DNA of 64,000 nucleotides from Alistipes sp. ZOR0009 (GTDB lineage Bacteria > Bacteroidota > Bacteroidia > Bacteroidales > ZOR0009), in NCBI RefSeq assembly GCF_000798815.1, contig NZ_JTLD01000110.1, forward strand, positions 65,325 through 129,324, in the 5' to 3' direction. This document shows, piece after piece, positions 16,620-25,042 of the stretch. A model generated the notes under the pieces. That model searched no databases, was not told the DNA's origin, and saw only the letters and a list, made by a program, of their open reading frames with translations. Numbering within the stretch: position 1 is the stretch's first letter; each line of letters starts with the position of its first letter. The translations under genes were made by a program, and so were the position numbers.

Positions 16620-17252
16620 CTACAAGCTAACCTCAAAATGAGCAGACTTGCTCACCTTGGTGCTTGCTGCAGCTGCCATAAAGAGGTAAACATGCGCCTT
16701 TTGCGCTGGTAGCAACTCGTGAACGGTGTAGGAAATGGAGCCACTCGAACGAACAACATCACCTCCAATAATGTAAACCAAATCCACCTCGTGCAGTAGC
16801 ACCACCATGTAAACCTGATCGTCGGGATCGAGCCCATCAACGTCGGAGTTATCGCTCCAAACCGCCTTAATGGTACGCGACACCACGCTAACCTGCAAGT
16901 TATTAAACGAAATTAAGCTACCATCACTTACAACTAGCTTACTATAATCTACCACAAAATCGGGAGCCTCGCCTACCACCCCACTGCTATAAAGTATCCC
17001 AAATGCAACATTCTGAGGTTTACTCCCGTTGCAAAGATTTCGAAACCCAATAGCAAAAACCGGTGTTAACGGTGAAATCAAACGCTTTAAAACACCAAAC
17101 TTACGGCGCTGATTAAGCTGACCTTCTGTTGCTTTTTTACCACTACGATACCCGGCAGAGCGCATATACGCCTTACCATCGCGAACTGAACCAACAACAG
17201 TACCTACCTTACCGATGAATCCACCAAGGATTCCTTGAATTATCTTACCCAT
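16620..17252 (-). CDS. DUF6266 family protein
   Basis: A 210-residue protein with the characteristic DUF6266 opening MGKIIQGILGGFIGKVGTVV, followed by DGKAYMRSAGYRSGKKAT. The remainder is predicted beta-rich and ends in a sandwich-like segment. Members are frequent in Bacteroidetes, often in several copies; their function is unknown and I infer none. No signal peptide is apparent. It lies downstream of the Argonaute-HTH pair on the same strand but 600 nt away, so cotranscription is doubtful. Confidence 0.85.
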   Translation of the reverse strand: MGKIIQGILGGFIGKVGTVVGSVRDGKAYMRSAGYRSGKKATEGQLNQRRKFGVLKRLISPLTPVFAIGFRNLCNGSKPQNVAFGILYSSGVVGEAPDFVVDYSKLVVSDGSLISFNNLQVSVVSRTIKAVWSDNSDVDGLDPDDQVYMVVLLHEVDLVYIIGGDVVRSSGSISYTVHELLPAQKAHVYLFMAAAASTKVSKSAHFEVSL

Positions 17253-17856
17253 AACTTTAAATTTTAATGGGTTAACAATAAAAACTACATCGTCTCGAAC
17301 GGTGGTACTGAAGGTTCCTAAGCCGTGATGTGGAGTGCTGTGCAGAAGTTGTGAGCGCTTGTTATCAATCTCCCAACATTTGTTACCATCCCTCCATCAA
17401 TCGTATCGGTTCCTCCATGGCTTGGCTACGTGTAGGCTTGCTGTACGAAAGGTGTGTCCTTGTTGTTTCGAACACCTGGCTACTCGGAGGCAACAGCGCC
17501 CATAGCTTTACCACGCATTCCCAGCGCGATGTCGATACAAGTATAGAGGCACAAAGCAAGGAATATCCTGAAGTTTAACAAGTTTGTACACCTACATACA
17601 GTTGTGAGCAACATCTGTACAAAGCTGAACAGAAGAAAATGGCGATTAAAAGAAAAGATATAGCTAGAGGAGGTGTTGAAATAAAAAGGAAAGCAACCGA
17701 TAATTGACACCTGCTAGCTGGCAATACGGCCAGAGGCCTTGGCTACAAAACATCTAACATGCAGGCAAAGCTTGCGCCACATAGCCCGACGGCGGCACAG
17801 CCGACCGCCGAACGTGCGCTGATGTAGGTGCTGCTTAACAAGATGTAAAATCTAGG
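17253..17856. other. Gene-free spacer
   Basis: About 600 nt without a convincing gene. A GC-rich hairpin (CGGCGG / CCGCCG around 17790-17811) lies near the 3' end of the HTH gene and may terminate or stabilise its transcript, but it lacks a T-tract. The short open frames here have no recognisable content. Confidence 0.45.
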
Positions 17857-18723
17857 TTAAACGCGATTTGTCTCTTTAAGCCTTTGGATGTCGCTGCACT
17901 TAAAGCAGGGTTTGCCGTTTCGGTCGTACTTGGGAAGTTTACCGCTTTTAATGTAGTTGTAGAGGGTAGTACGCGAAATTCCAAGAATTTTTAAAGTTTT
18001 CGTCAGACCAACATATTCGTCGGTAGGACTGGCCGAAGAGGGAGCCTCCTCTGCACAACATGAATCGAGATAGCCCCTTAAGCAAGGAATTAGCATATCG
18101 CCACCAGGGTGTTGGGTGTAGAGAGTTGGAGAGATGGCGTTAATGAGCATTTCTGCTGTACGAAAGCACTCCACACACTGCATATTTGCGGGGTTATGAA
18201 TACGAGTCACCTCGTTGTAGAGGTTAACCAAGGCGTAAGCTGCAGCTGATGTAAACGGGAAATTTTGCTGGTTGCTATCGCCGTTAAGCGTGTCGAAAAG
18301 GCTATTTGCCTCGTTGTAGAATTCGTAGAGGTAAAGATGCACCAGCTCGGGAGAATGGGCTTTGCCAACCATTTTGGAGAGCAGCGCATGGTATCCCTTC
18401 GAGAAGTTAAGAAAGAGCTGCGCGTAAAACTCATCGTTAGGCGACAGGTAGGGCATCGATACGGCCCAGCAAGTTCCTGGATGAAGGGCTTCGCTATCGT
18501 GCAGGCCATCCATCTGAGCTATAAAATGTAGCATATCTGCCGAAAGATCAACCGCCCGCTGCCTGCAGAGCAGCGAAAGCGCAGCAAAGTAGCTACGGGG
18601 TGTGTGGCACTGACGTAGCGAAAGGTTGAGCATCTCGGAGGGGGTAATCGCTGCCGAATTGGCGCACACCACCAGTGGGCGGAGCGGTCCAAACAGAAAA
18701 TCGCGAAAAACGGAAAGCGTCAT
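17857..18723 (-). CDS. Helix-turn-helix protein, partner of the Argonaute-like gene
   Basis: A 288-residue protein. The C-terminal 55 residues form an excisionase/MerR-like HTH_17 domain (KTLKILGISRTTLYNYIKSG followed by KLPKYDRNGKPCFK), which normally binds DNA. The N-terminal 220 residues look all-helical and match no family I recognise. They contain paired Cys (CVEC near residue 193, CC near 230) without a clear metal site. The start lies 13 nt after the stop of the Argonaute-like gene, so the two are almost certainly one transcript. It could be the operon's autoregulator or a DNA-targeting partner; sequence alone does not decide. Confidence 0.75.
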   Translation of the reverse strand: MTLSVFRDFLFGPLRPLVVCANSAAITPSEMLNLSLRQCHTPRSYFAALSLLCRQRAVDLSADMLHFIAQMDGLHDSEALHPGTCWAVSMPYLSPNDEFYAQLFLNFSKGYHALLSKMVGKAHSPELVHLYLYEFYNEANSLFDTLNGDSNQQNFPFTSAAAYALVNLYNEVTRIHNPANMQCVECFRTAEMLINAISPTLYTQHPGGDMLIPCLRGYLDSCCAEEAPSSASPTDEYVGLTKTLKILGISRTTLYNYIKSGKLPKYDRNGKPCFKCSDIQRLKETNRV

Positions 18724-18736
18724 ACTACAGCACCTA

Positions 18737-20773
18737 TTAGAGAAACCAAGGCTTATCGCCCACCGCCTCGGGAAGCAAGCTGCTATTGAAATGCATGTAG
18801 AAATCGGCCAAAAGGCTTGGGTAAAGAATGGTTACGGGCATATTCTGCCTACTAATCGACTTCCAGTACATCCCGCTAAAGTTGTACACCTGTTGTAGCA
18901 GCATGTTAACCCTATCAGGCCTATCAATTAGTCCGGGCTGGTTGGCCTTAAGCGTAATCCTAAGGGGAAAAGGGTTTCCCTTTACCGCCATGGTGCCAGC
19001 ATCGAAGCGAGGGGTGTTAAACAGCAGGTAGGAGCTATTACGAAGCGACACAACCGTACCGCATACTGGCATCAGCGACTCCACCGACTCGTCGAAGCCA
19101 ATAAAGTCGCTGCTCTCGGTCCTATTTATCTTTAGTATAACAACCGGAATTTTTAGCTCCATTTTGTCGAGCACCTCCTCTATGGGCTGCAGCTCGCGGT
19201 TGCTCATATCCTTATAGAAATGGATGACAAGACGCTTTGGCTTGCCATGCTTTTCGCAAAACTCCACGATAGCACGCTGAATGCTACCAGCCAGCAGCCT
19301 AATGCTAGTCTCGGGAAAGGCTTTATAGCCCCTAAAATGGCCATCGCCAGCAAAGCTACAGGTGCTACCGATATAGCGCACCATCCGCCCCTGCTGCTTA
19401 AAAGCGCCTATCCCCACCACCAGCTCCTGACTATCGGGAACAGCCAGCGTCCAAGGAATAGCCCCTAGCTTAGCCAGCATGGCTACCTGAATGTTGGGAA
19501 TAAAGTAGCAAAAAGCGCTGCTATCCATCTTCTCCCGCTCCAGCACTTGCGATACGATACCCCGCTGAAGCAGCTGCTGCTTAATCTGAAAATAGACGTT
19601 TTTGGCCACGGGGTTAGCGGTAACCTTAGAGATTGGCGATATGTAAATAGCAAAGTAGCTGGTATTAGGGCTCAGCACCATAGCGCTTAAAGCCTTCTCG
19701 ACATCGGGAAGCGGGTTGGTATCGTCGGTAATAATAATGTTATGCTCCTTTGAGTAGGATGCCAGAATACGAGCATACTTCTTTAGCGAGTTAGCCGAAT
19801 CGCCCTTAAGCTCGTTGTGCAACTTCATGACCCTATCCCTATCGGCTTCGCTGTAAATAATAAACAGCTTTACGTGATTGTTGGGAACCCTAACATAAGG
19901 CCCATAGGTGGCCATCCCCCTGTGAAAATCGGTATGCACCCCACCACCACCAAACCTGTAAGCTCCCCCTACATTGTCTATTTTGCTAACTAACCCATTC
20001 TCTGTAGCATCGAACCATTGCCCGCTATGGGGAATGATAGCCAGGAAGCCATCGGTATCTAGATACTCCCTTTTAAAGCAGTTAAGTATGGTGTGGTAGT
20101 GCTTGTAACGGTTAACAATAGGTCTACGAGCAAAGCGAACGCCCAGAGAGGCACACAGCGAGCCTCCTAGCTTAGGGTAAACCAGGTCGAGGTTATCAGC
20201 TACCACATCCGGCATGTTCGAATAGCGAAAAAGCCGACCATTGTACACCACTTGGGTAAACAGCTCGGAGTCGGCACCCCGATCGAGCAGCTCGCTAACG
20301 CTATGCTTAAAGATACAGGAGATACCTCTGTACGAAACGTTGAGTAAGGGGGCGCTACGCCTATCGTTGGTGAATATTTTAAGATTAAAACGGCGGTAGG
20401 CCTTCGAGGTGTCGGTATTCTCATCGACAGCAGGAATCCAAATCTCCACATCGTCGACAAACGAGCTACCGACAACCACTCCATCCACACCCCTAAAGTA
20501 ATCCTTTATACGGATGTTTAGGTAGGTACGGTAGAGCGAGAAATCGTCGGCAAAGGTAACCAACACCGGAGTGGCATTCTCGAACTCCACATCGAAACGG
20601 GTATAGAGCTTACCATCTACACATCTGTCGGTATTCAACTTCGATTTTACCCCCTCGGATAACGAAGAGAGATGCAAGGTGACAGCACCCTTTACAGGAG
20701 TCACAGAAAAGTAGAAAATAGCCGCAGCTTCCTTTGGCATAAAAGGTAGAATATTTAAAACTAGCTTTGCCAT
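18737..20773 (-). CDS. Prokaryotic Argonaute-like (PIWI-domain) protein, predicted catalytically inactive
   Basis: A 678-residue protein with full-length pAgo layout: N-terminal and linker/PAZ-like region (about 1-270), GGGGVHTDFHRGMATYGPY linker near 275-292, MID (about 300-450) and PIWI (about 450-678). The MID pocket for the guide 5' phosphate is complete as Y394, K398, Q409, K435, with the Y-x3-K and +15 Gln spacing known from AfPiwi. PIWI follows with AKLGAIPWTLA, and the usual GxD strand reads LVVGIGAFKQ, so the first catalytic Asp is Gly456. A possible second Asp is Asp522 in HFYKDMSNRE. It ends with NMPVTILYPSLLADFYMHF, typical of the Ago C-terminus. I infer guide binding without slicing. 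An HTH gene follows 13 nt downstream. Confidence 0.82.
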   Translation of the reverse strand: MAKLVLNILPFMPKEAAAIFYFSVTPVKGAVTLHLSSLSEGVKSKLNTDRCVDGKLYTRFDVEFENATPVLVTFADDFSLYRTYLNIRIKDYFRGVDGVVVGSSFVDDVEIWIPAVDENTDTSKAYRRFNLKIFTNDRRSAPLLNVSYRGISCIFKHSVSELLDRGADSELFTQVVYNGRLFRYSNMPDVVADNLDLVYPKLGGSLCASLGVRFARRPIVNRYKHYHTILNCFKREYLDTDGFLAIIPHSGQWFDATENGLVSKIDNVGGAYRFGGGGVHTDFHRGMATYGPYVRVPNNHVKLFIIYSEADRDRVMKLHNELKGDSANSLKKYARILASYSKEHNIIITDDTNPLPDVEKALSAMVLSPNTSYFAIYISPISKVTANPVAKNVYFQIKQQLLQRGIVSQVLEREKMDSSAFCYFIPNIQVAMLAKLGAIPWTLAVPDSQELVVGIGAFKQQGRMVRYIGSTCSFAGDGHFRGYKAFPETSIRLLAGSIQRAIVEFCEKHGKPKRLVIHFYKDMSNRELQPIEEVLDKMELKIPVVILKINRTESSDFIGFDESVESLMPVCGTVVSLRNSSYLLFNTPRFDAGTMAVKGNPFPLRITLKANQPGLIDRPDRVNMLLQQVYNFSGMYWKSISRQNMPVTILYPSLLADFYMHFNSSLLPEAVGDKPWFL

Positions 20774-20800
20774 TCGCTAAAACATTGTGTTAAAACTCTA

Positions 20801-20831
20801 TAAAGTTAACTGATGATTTTGTATGCACAAA
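20801..20831 (-). promoter_or_regulatory. Promoter of the Argonaute-HTH operon
   Basis: On the minus strand a -33 TTTG (20828-20831) and a -7 TAACTTTA (20801-20808, one base off TAnnTTTG) are separated by 19 nt. The transcript would start roughly 20 nt before the ATG at 20773. Confidence 0.55.
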
Positions 20832-21072
20832 GAAAAATAGGTAATATTTTCAGCATTGTGCAAGAAAATATTGTAAAACATGCTAGGAGTATATCAAAAG
20901 CACCAATAAATGCGGTTTGCGAGGGGTAAGTGTGTGTGTGGAAAGCATGCCTCAGACTATCAAATGCAAATTAAGGATTCAAAGTACCCCTTGTACGGCT
21001 ACGGCTATCTATCCAAAGGCATACGTTAGCCTACAGGCAGCCTGAATGATGCTATGTGAATATCAGTAACGG

Positions 21073-21179
21073 CTCAGCACCCTTGGAATTACAATACGCG
21101 ACACACGACACACGTATCACGAAAACCGAACAAAAATCGTTTAATTGCCATCAAATATAGCTGGCGTAGGCCTCGTGAT
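21073..21179. repeat. Dispersed intergenic repeat A, copy 1
   Basis: About 105 bp running from CTCAGCACCC to CCTCGTGAT, closely matching 22327-22427. It includes 7-nt steps CGCGACA, CACGACA, CACGTAT, CACGAAA. Confidence 0.85.
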
Positions 21180-21553
21180 TAACTCCGTTGAGCTCGCTGC
21201 GCTTCGGTTGGTCTCGCCGACTTTCAGCTCTTGGTACGTGCTTCGTAATACCATACAGAGATGTTGAGTTGCTTCGAATATTAGAGAGTTCAATTAGGCA
21301 AAGCAAAAAAACATTCACTCCCCCTTATCCGAGGAGTGGCCTAACGCTAATCGGACGACGTTCGACTATTAGACATCTACGATATAGTCATGTTAGATAA
21401 CTTATTAAAACCAACTATCATGCTATAAGAATTCAGCACTAAGCAAACTCTTAAATCTCATATAATCAGGGATTTCGCTTTTACCATCCTGTCCTTTTTG
21501 ATAGAAGATTTGACGACAGCTATTGGGTAAAAAGCATTTCATGAATTTGCTTT

Positions 21554-21574
21554 GAGACGCGAGCATCGCGTCTC
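21554..21574. repeat. GAGACGC palindrome, first of a pair
   Basis: GAGACGCGAGCATCGCGTCTC, an inverted repeat with a short centre, followed by TACC and mirrored 29 nt later by GGTA and a second palindrome. Palindromes of this GAGACGC type recur in intergenic DNA of many Bacteroidetes. Confidence 0.8.
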
Positions 21575-21602
21575 TACCATCGTTTTATGGGCGTAGCAGG
21601 GT

Positions 21603-21625
21603 AGAGACGCATTGTATGCGTCTCT
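21603..21625. repeat. GAGACGC palindrome, second of a pair
   Basis: Arms AGAGACGCAT and ATGCGTCTCT around a 3-nt centre (TGT), together with 21554-21574 forming a composite element of about 72 bp. Confidence 0.8.
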
Positions 21626-21728
21626 TGACGGTAATCGCGCGGTCTTAAAAGAGAAATCACTGTCATATAATGCGTTATACTAAATAAAACGGAATTAGCT
21701 GATACCGCTAATCCCTTACAAACATTTA

Positions 21729-21935
21729 CTACCTCTTATGGCATGCAGGGCAGCAATGCTTGCACCCATCTACGTTAGAGTAGTATTCGCGGGCCTTTTT
21801 TAGCGCATCGGCACAGCCCGAAAAGTAGCCTAACCCCATTCGGTTTTCTGAGTTTGGCATCCAAGCACATCCACTCTTATGAACCTCGTGCTCGCCGGTA
21901 GCTTGTGCCACCTTGTTTACATAGTAATAATCCAT
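21729..21935 (-). CDS. Small Cys/His-rich conserved hypothetical protein
   Basis: A 68-residue protein with a likely metal-binding pattern: EVHKSGCAWMP near residue 16, FSGCADALKKARE near 38, and GCKHCCPACHKR at the C-terminus. Five Cys and three His in so short a chain suggest a zinc ribbon. I recall similar small proteins (EVHK..C....LG.F..C..A....GC..CC..CH) in many bacteria, all without assigned function. It stands 35 nt downstream of the HIRAN gene and may be cotranscribed with it. Confidence 0.72.
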   Translation of the reverse strand: MDYYYVNKVAQATGEHEVHKSGCAWMPNSENRMGLGYFSGCADALKKAREYYSNVDGCKHCCPACHKR

Positions 21936-21970
21936 AGCTTATCAGTTTAATGATTGGTAATTCTCAACAT

Positions 21971-22306
21971 CTACTCGTCGCCATCTACCTTAATCGGTAG
22001 CAGGTGTACAATAACACCAACCTGATTTTCCGGGTGCTCCTCTGGGCTAACCCTATTAATACGAACATCAAAAATATGGCTGTAGCCCATCTCGCATAGC
22101 TTCGAAATTTCTCGGTTGTCGGTTCTAGGCACATAACCTATTTTATGCCCATTAAAGTAGATGGCAACCGCCTTTGCATCGTACCTGTTATTTGGTTCCC
22201 TCTCCAAGCTGAGCTTTGCTCCTACCTTTAGCAAATCGAATACTAACGCTCCATCCCAGTAGGTAAATCCGGCCAAATGAAAGTTGGCAAAGTGTAATCT
22301 TTCCAT
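21971..22306 (-). CDS. HIRAN-domain protein
   Basis: A 111-residue stand-alone HIRAN domain. Landmarks are FHLAGFTYWDGALVFDLL, the central LEREPNNRYDAKAVAIYF and KIGYVPRTDN, which match the fold that binds DNA 3' ends in eukaryotic HLTF. In bacteria stand-alone HIRAN proteins are of unknown role, with links to DNA repair and mobile elements suggested by domain fusions. It is followed by a Cys-rich small gene, and a copy of repeat A begins 21 nt before its start codon. Confidence 0.87.
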   Translation of the reverse strand: MERLHFANFHLAGFTYWDGALVFDLLKVGAKLSLEREPNNRYDAKAVAIYFNGHKIGYVPRTDNREISKLCEMGYSHIFDVRINRVSPEEHPENQVGVIVHLLPIKVDGDE

Positions 22307-22326
22307 ACGAACAATTAGTTATAGCA

Positions 22327-22427
22327 CTCAGCACCCATGGAATCACGATACACGACACACGTATCACGAAAACCAATCAAAAATCCTTTAATTGGCCATT
22401 AAATATCGCTGGCGTAAGCCTCGTGAT
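22327..22427. repeat. Dispersed intergenic repeat A, copy 2
   Basis: Runs from CTCAGCACCC to CCTCGTGAT and aligns with 21073-21179 apart from scattered substitutions and a small gap. The heptamer run is CACGATA, CACGACA, CACGTAT, CACGAAA. Confidence 0.85.
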
Positions 22428-22504
22428 ACCATACAGGATGCCGATTTGCTTCAGTTATTTTAAAAGAACAATAAGAAATGACGCTCTACGAAAGGCTGTG
22501 AGTG

Positions 22505-23125
22505 TTACTGTTTTAAGACATCCTGAATTTTAAACTCAAACACATACTCATTTTTAACATCCTCCATTACAACAGGTAGAAGTATCCTTATACTTTGACC
22601 AACAACCGCTTGCTTAGAGATATCAAAGTTGCTGAGATCGATCTTAAAATTGAAGAGATCCAGCTCTCTCCAGCCACCATACTTCCCGCTTACATAGTAG
22701 ATATTATCCGTTGGAATTATTACATCATTTAGGCTAGCACCTTTAGGAACCACACTTGCAGGCTGAGAGCTATTTCTATCAATATACTTCACCCCGCTAT
22801 GCATTACTCTACCCGACTGCCCATTGACGTTAATGTAAACCACATCGTCCCAAGGTATTTTTATAGAGTGCCCCGACTTATTTTTTAGCCCAAAAGCAAG
22901 CTGAGTACGGCCAACGTACCAGGTGACATCTAGGTAGTCGTCTTCGTACCTATAGTTAGTTTTACCCTCCTTTTCGAGGCTTACAATCTTTGTCTGGCCA
23001 TACTGCCTTTTAGCGTCGGCTGGAGCCTCAACATTCGACAACCCGACCTTATACGAAACTGCAGGACCAAAGCCACAAGAGCCTAGAGATAGAGCCATAG
23101 CAGCTATAAAAAAACAGCGCTTCAT
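22505..23125 (-). CDS. Putative lipoprotein of unknown function
   Basis: A 206-residue protein that begins MKRCFFIAAMALSLGSCGFG, a signal peptide with a lipobox (LGSC), so it is probably lipid-anchored at Cys17. The mature part is predicted mostly beta-strand with motifs such as DDYLDVTWYVGRTQLAFGLK, resembling an immunoglobulin-like or similar sandwich. I do not recognise the family. It stands as a single gene between repeat-rich spacers. Confidence 0.7.
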   Translation of the reverse strand: MKRCFFIAAMALSLGSCGFGPAVSYKVGLSNVEAPADAKRQYGQTKIVSLEKEGKTNYRYEDDYLDVTWYVGRTQLAFGLKNKSGHSIKIPWDDVVYINVNGQSGRVMHSGVKYIDRNSSQPASVVPKGASLNDVIIPTDNIYYVSGKYGGWRELDLFNFKIDLSNFDISKQAVVGQSIRILLPVVMEDVKNEYVFEFKIQDVLKQ

Positions 23126-23965
23126 ACCATTACGTTTTAAGTTTTACTTGCACGGTACAAAGCTGACAACCAACTGTGCAGCCAACATGCACAGGTAGCT
23201 GTAGATTTAGCAACAAACACACACCTATAACAAAATCAAATTGTTACCTTTTACAAAAAAGAAGAAACTGCAATCAATGCTAAGAAAAGCAGGAAATCAG
23301 AATCTCCAATTAGTTGTTTTGAGACAAACGCGCGCAGGGCTGCGACGTGCAAGGTAGAAATGCGATGTACATGCTTCTCTGCTCCTCTTTTTGAGGAGGC
23401 AAAAGGGCATACGCAGACAAAGGCAGCAGCTACTTAATTATATAAAAAAAACTAGTGGGAATTAAAGGTTTATAGGAAATGATATCTCCTTACTTCTCGC
23501 TCTTCGGGCGTACTATAAACCTTCGATGCCTACGGCCTCCCGAAGAATGAACGAGAAGGTGATCTAGCCATTTTAATGATCTACCCTACACCCATCCACC
23601 CCACCATAAAGCCAAAAACATCGTCGAACGATTCTTTTGCGATAGATATTAATGGTAGGCATCTCCATGTATTTCGCTTTTAACCTTCAACGTTAGCTGG
23701 GTAGAAATTAAGCGGGGATCGCTGGAGATGTACGAAGTTAAAAAGATGAGCTTAAGCACCATTTTTTCCATATTATAATCGAGGAAGCCGGGTTCTAAGG
23801 CTGGCGCAAGCTATTCATTTAACCCCTTGTAACTTCCTGTAACTTCGTCTAACTTCTGCTGTTTTAAACGCGAAATCCCTATAGGCACATCCACCGATTT
23901 CGTTATAGAACCATAATTTGGCTACATTTACAGCAATTACCACCTAAATATATTTTCTAACTAAG
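23126..23965. other. Repeat-rich spacer without genes
   Basis: About 840 nt. It holds dispersed repeat B copy 1 (23325-23428) and an imperfect inverted repeat around 23491-23563 (CTTCTCG...CTTCGGG facing CCCGAAG...CGAGAAG). No credible coding region or RNA gene was seen. Confidence 0.5.
23325..23428. repeat. Dispersed intergenic repeat B, copy 1
   Basis: Begins CAAACGCGCGCAGGGC, continues GTGCAAGG.AGAAAT and ends ACGCAGACA; matches 38805-38907. The two copies flank the whole 24-38.5 kb defence region in the same orientation. Confidence 0.82.
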
Positions 23966-24973
23966 ATGTCAACCAATAAAAATGCCACCATCCGCTATCA
24001 AGCACTGGACAAATGCTTTCGTAATACTGGCCGCAAATACTTTATCGAAGATTTAATTGAGGCTTGCAATGAAGCCTTGCTGGATGTAGACAGCCAATCC
24101 AGCGGAGTAAAGCGGCGGCAAGTTTTTGAAGACATAAAATTCATGAAGGATTCGAGGGGCTACGAGGCTCCAATAGAATCCTATCGCGATGGCAAAAAAA
24201 CCTACTACCGCTATTCGGATACCCAATTCTCCATTAACAGCCAACCGCTTAATGAGCAGGAGGCCTACCAGCTGAAAGAGTCGCTAGTAACACTTTCCCG
24301 CTTTAAGGGCCTACCTCAATTCAACTGGATTGACGAGATTATCGCTCGCTTAGAGCATACCTTTAAGCTCAAGTCGCAGCAGGTGGCCATTTCATTCGAG
24401 GAGAATCCTTACCTAAGAGGCACCGATTACATCAGCATTCTTTTCGGCTATATCATTAATAAAATACCGCTTACGATTAACTATCAACCCTTTTCGAGGA
24501 CAACACCGCTGATACATACCATTCATCCCTACTTTCTGAAACAGTATAACAACAGGTGGTTCTTGCTTGGCCTTAACGATGAGCTAGATCGTATTACCAA
24601 TATTGCGCTTGACAGAATTACCTCTATTGAAGAGGCCAAAATCACATATAAGGAAAACAACAGCTACGACTTTGACGAATACTTCGACGATGTAATTGGA
24701 GTATCTGTTCCTGCCGATGGGAAACCTGAAAAAATAGTGCTTCGAGTTGACAACTCGCTTCTACCGTATATCAAAACAAAGCCCATACATGGCTCCCAAA
24801 AAATACGACAGATGGGTGATGCGGATACCATTGTGGAGCTAAAGCTCATACCAAACTACGAGTTCGAGGCGGTTATATTTTCGCACTCCGATAGGATTGA
24901 AGTTGTGGAGCCTGCCAGCCTGAGAGCTCCGCTAAAAGAGAAAATAGAACGACTTGCAAAAAGGTATAATTAA
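23966..24973 (+). CDS. WYL-domain transcriptional regulator
   Basis: A 335-residue regulator with an N-terminal winged-helix region (about 5-75), a WYL domain (about 150-240: IPLTINYQPFSRTTPL, YNNRWFLLGLND) and a C-terminal WCX segment to about 330. WYL domains bind nucleic-acid-like ligands, and such regulators often sit beside phage-defence systems. It lies 69 nt upstream of hsdM on the same strand and is the likely regulator of the restriction locus. Confidence 0.9.
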   Translation: MSTNKNATIRYQALDKCFRNTGRKYFIEDLIEACNEALLDVDSQSSGVKRRQVFEDIKFMKDSRGYEAPIESYRDGKKTYYRYSDTQFSINSQPLNEQEAYQLKESLVTLSRFKGLPQFNWIDEIIARLEHTFKLKSQQVAISFEENPYLRGTDYISILFGYIINKIPLTINYQPFSRTTPLIHTIHPYFLKQYNNRWFLLGLNDELDRITNIALDRITSIEEAKITYKENNSYDFDEYFDDVIGVSVPADGKPEKIVLRVDNSLLPYIKTKPIHGSQKIRQMGDADTIVELKLIPNYEFEAVIFSHSDRIEVVEPASLRAPLKEKIERLAKRYN

Positions 24974-25042
24974 AATTAGCTGTGCACGTCAACTGCACAG
25001 ACATCGACTATCTTTACCAAATCATAAATCAAGACTTCTACC

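Larger units (their letters stand above)
20832..21728. other. Repeat-rich spacer without genes
   Basis: About 900 nt upstream of the Argonaute operon. It holds one copy of a 105-bp dispersed repeat (21073-21179) and a pair of GAGACGC palindromes (21554-21625). A 70-codon open frame at 21188-21400 shows no sign of being a gene. Confidence 0.5.

Noticed and set aside
17330-17578. 82-codon open frame between DUF6266 and the HTH gene
   Set aside because: Composition is not protein-like, no ribosome binding site and no recognisable family.
21188-21400. 70-codon open frame next to repeat A
   Set aside because: Arg/Ser-rich random-looking translation within a repeat-bearing spacer.
16620-23125. 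Accessory region considered as a prophage
   Set aside because: No integrase, terminase, capsid, tail or lysis gene is present; DUF6266 and HTH genes alone are not enough.
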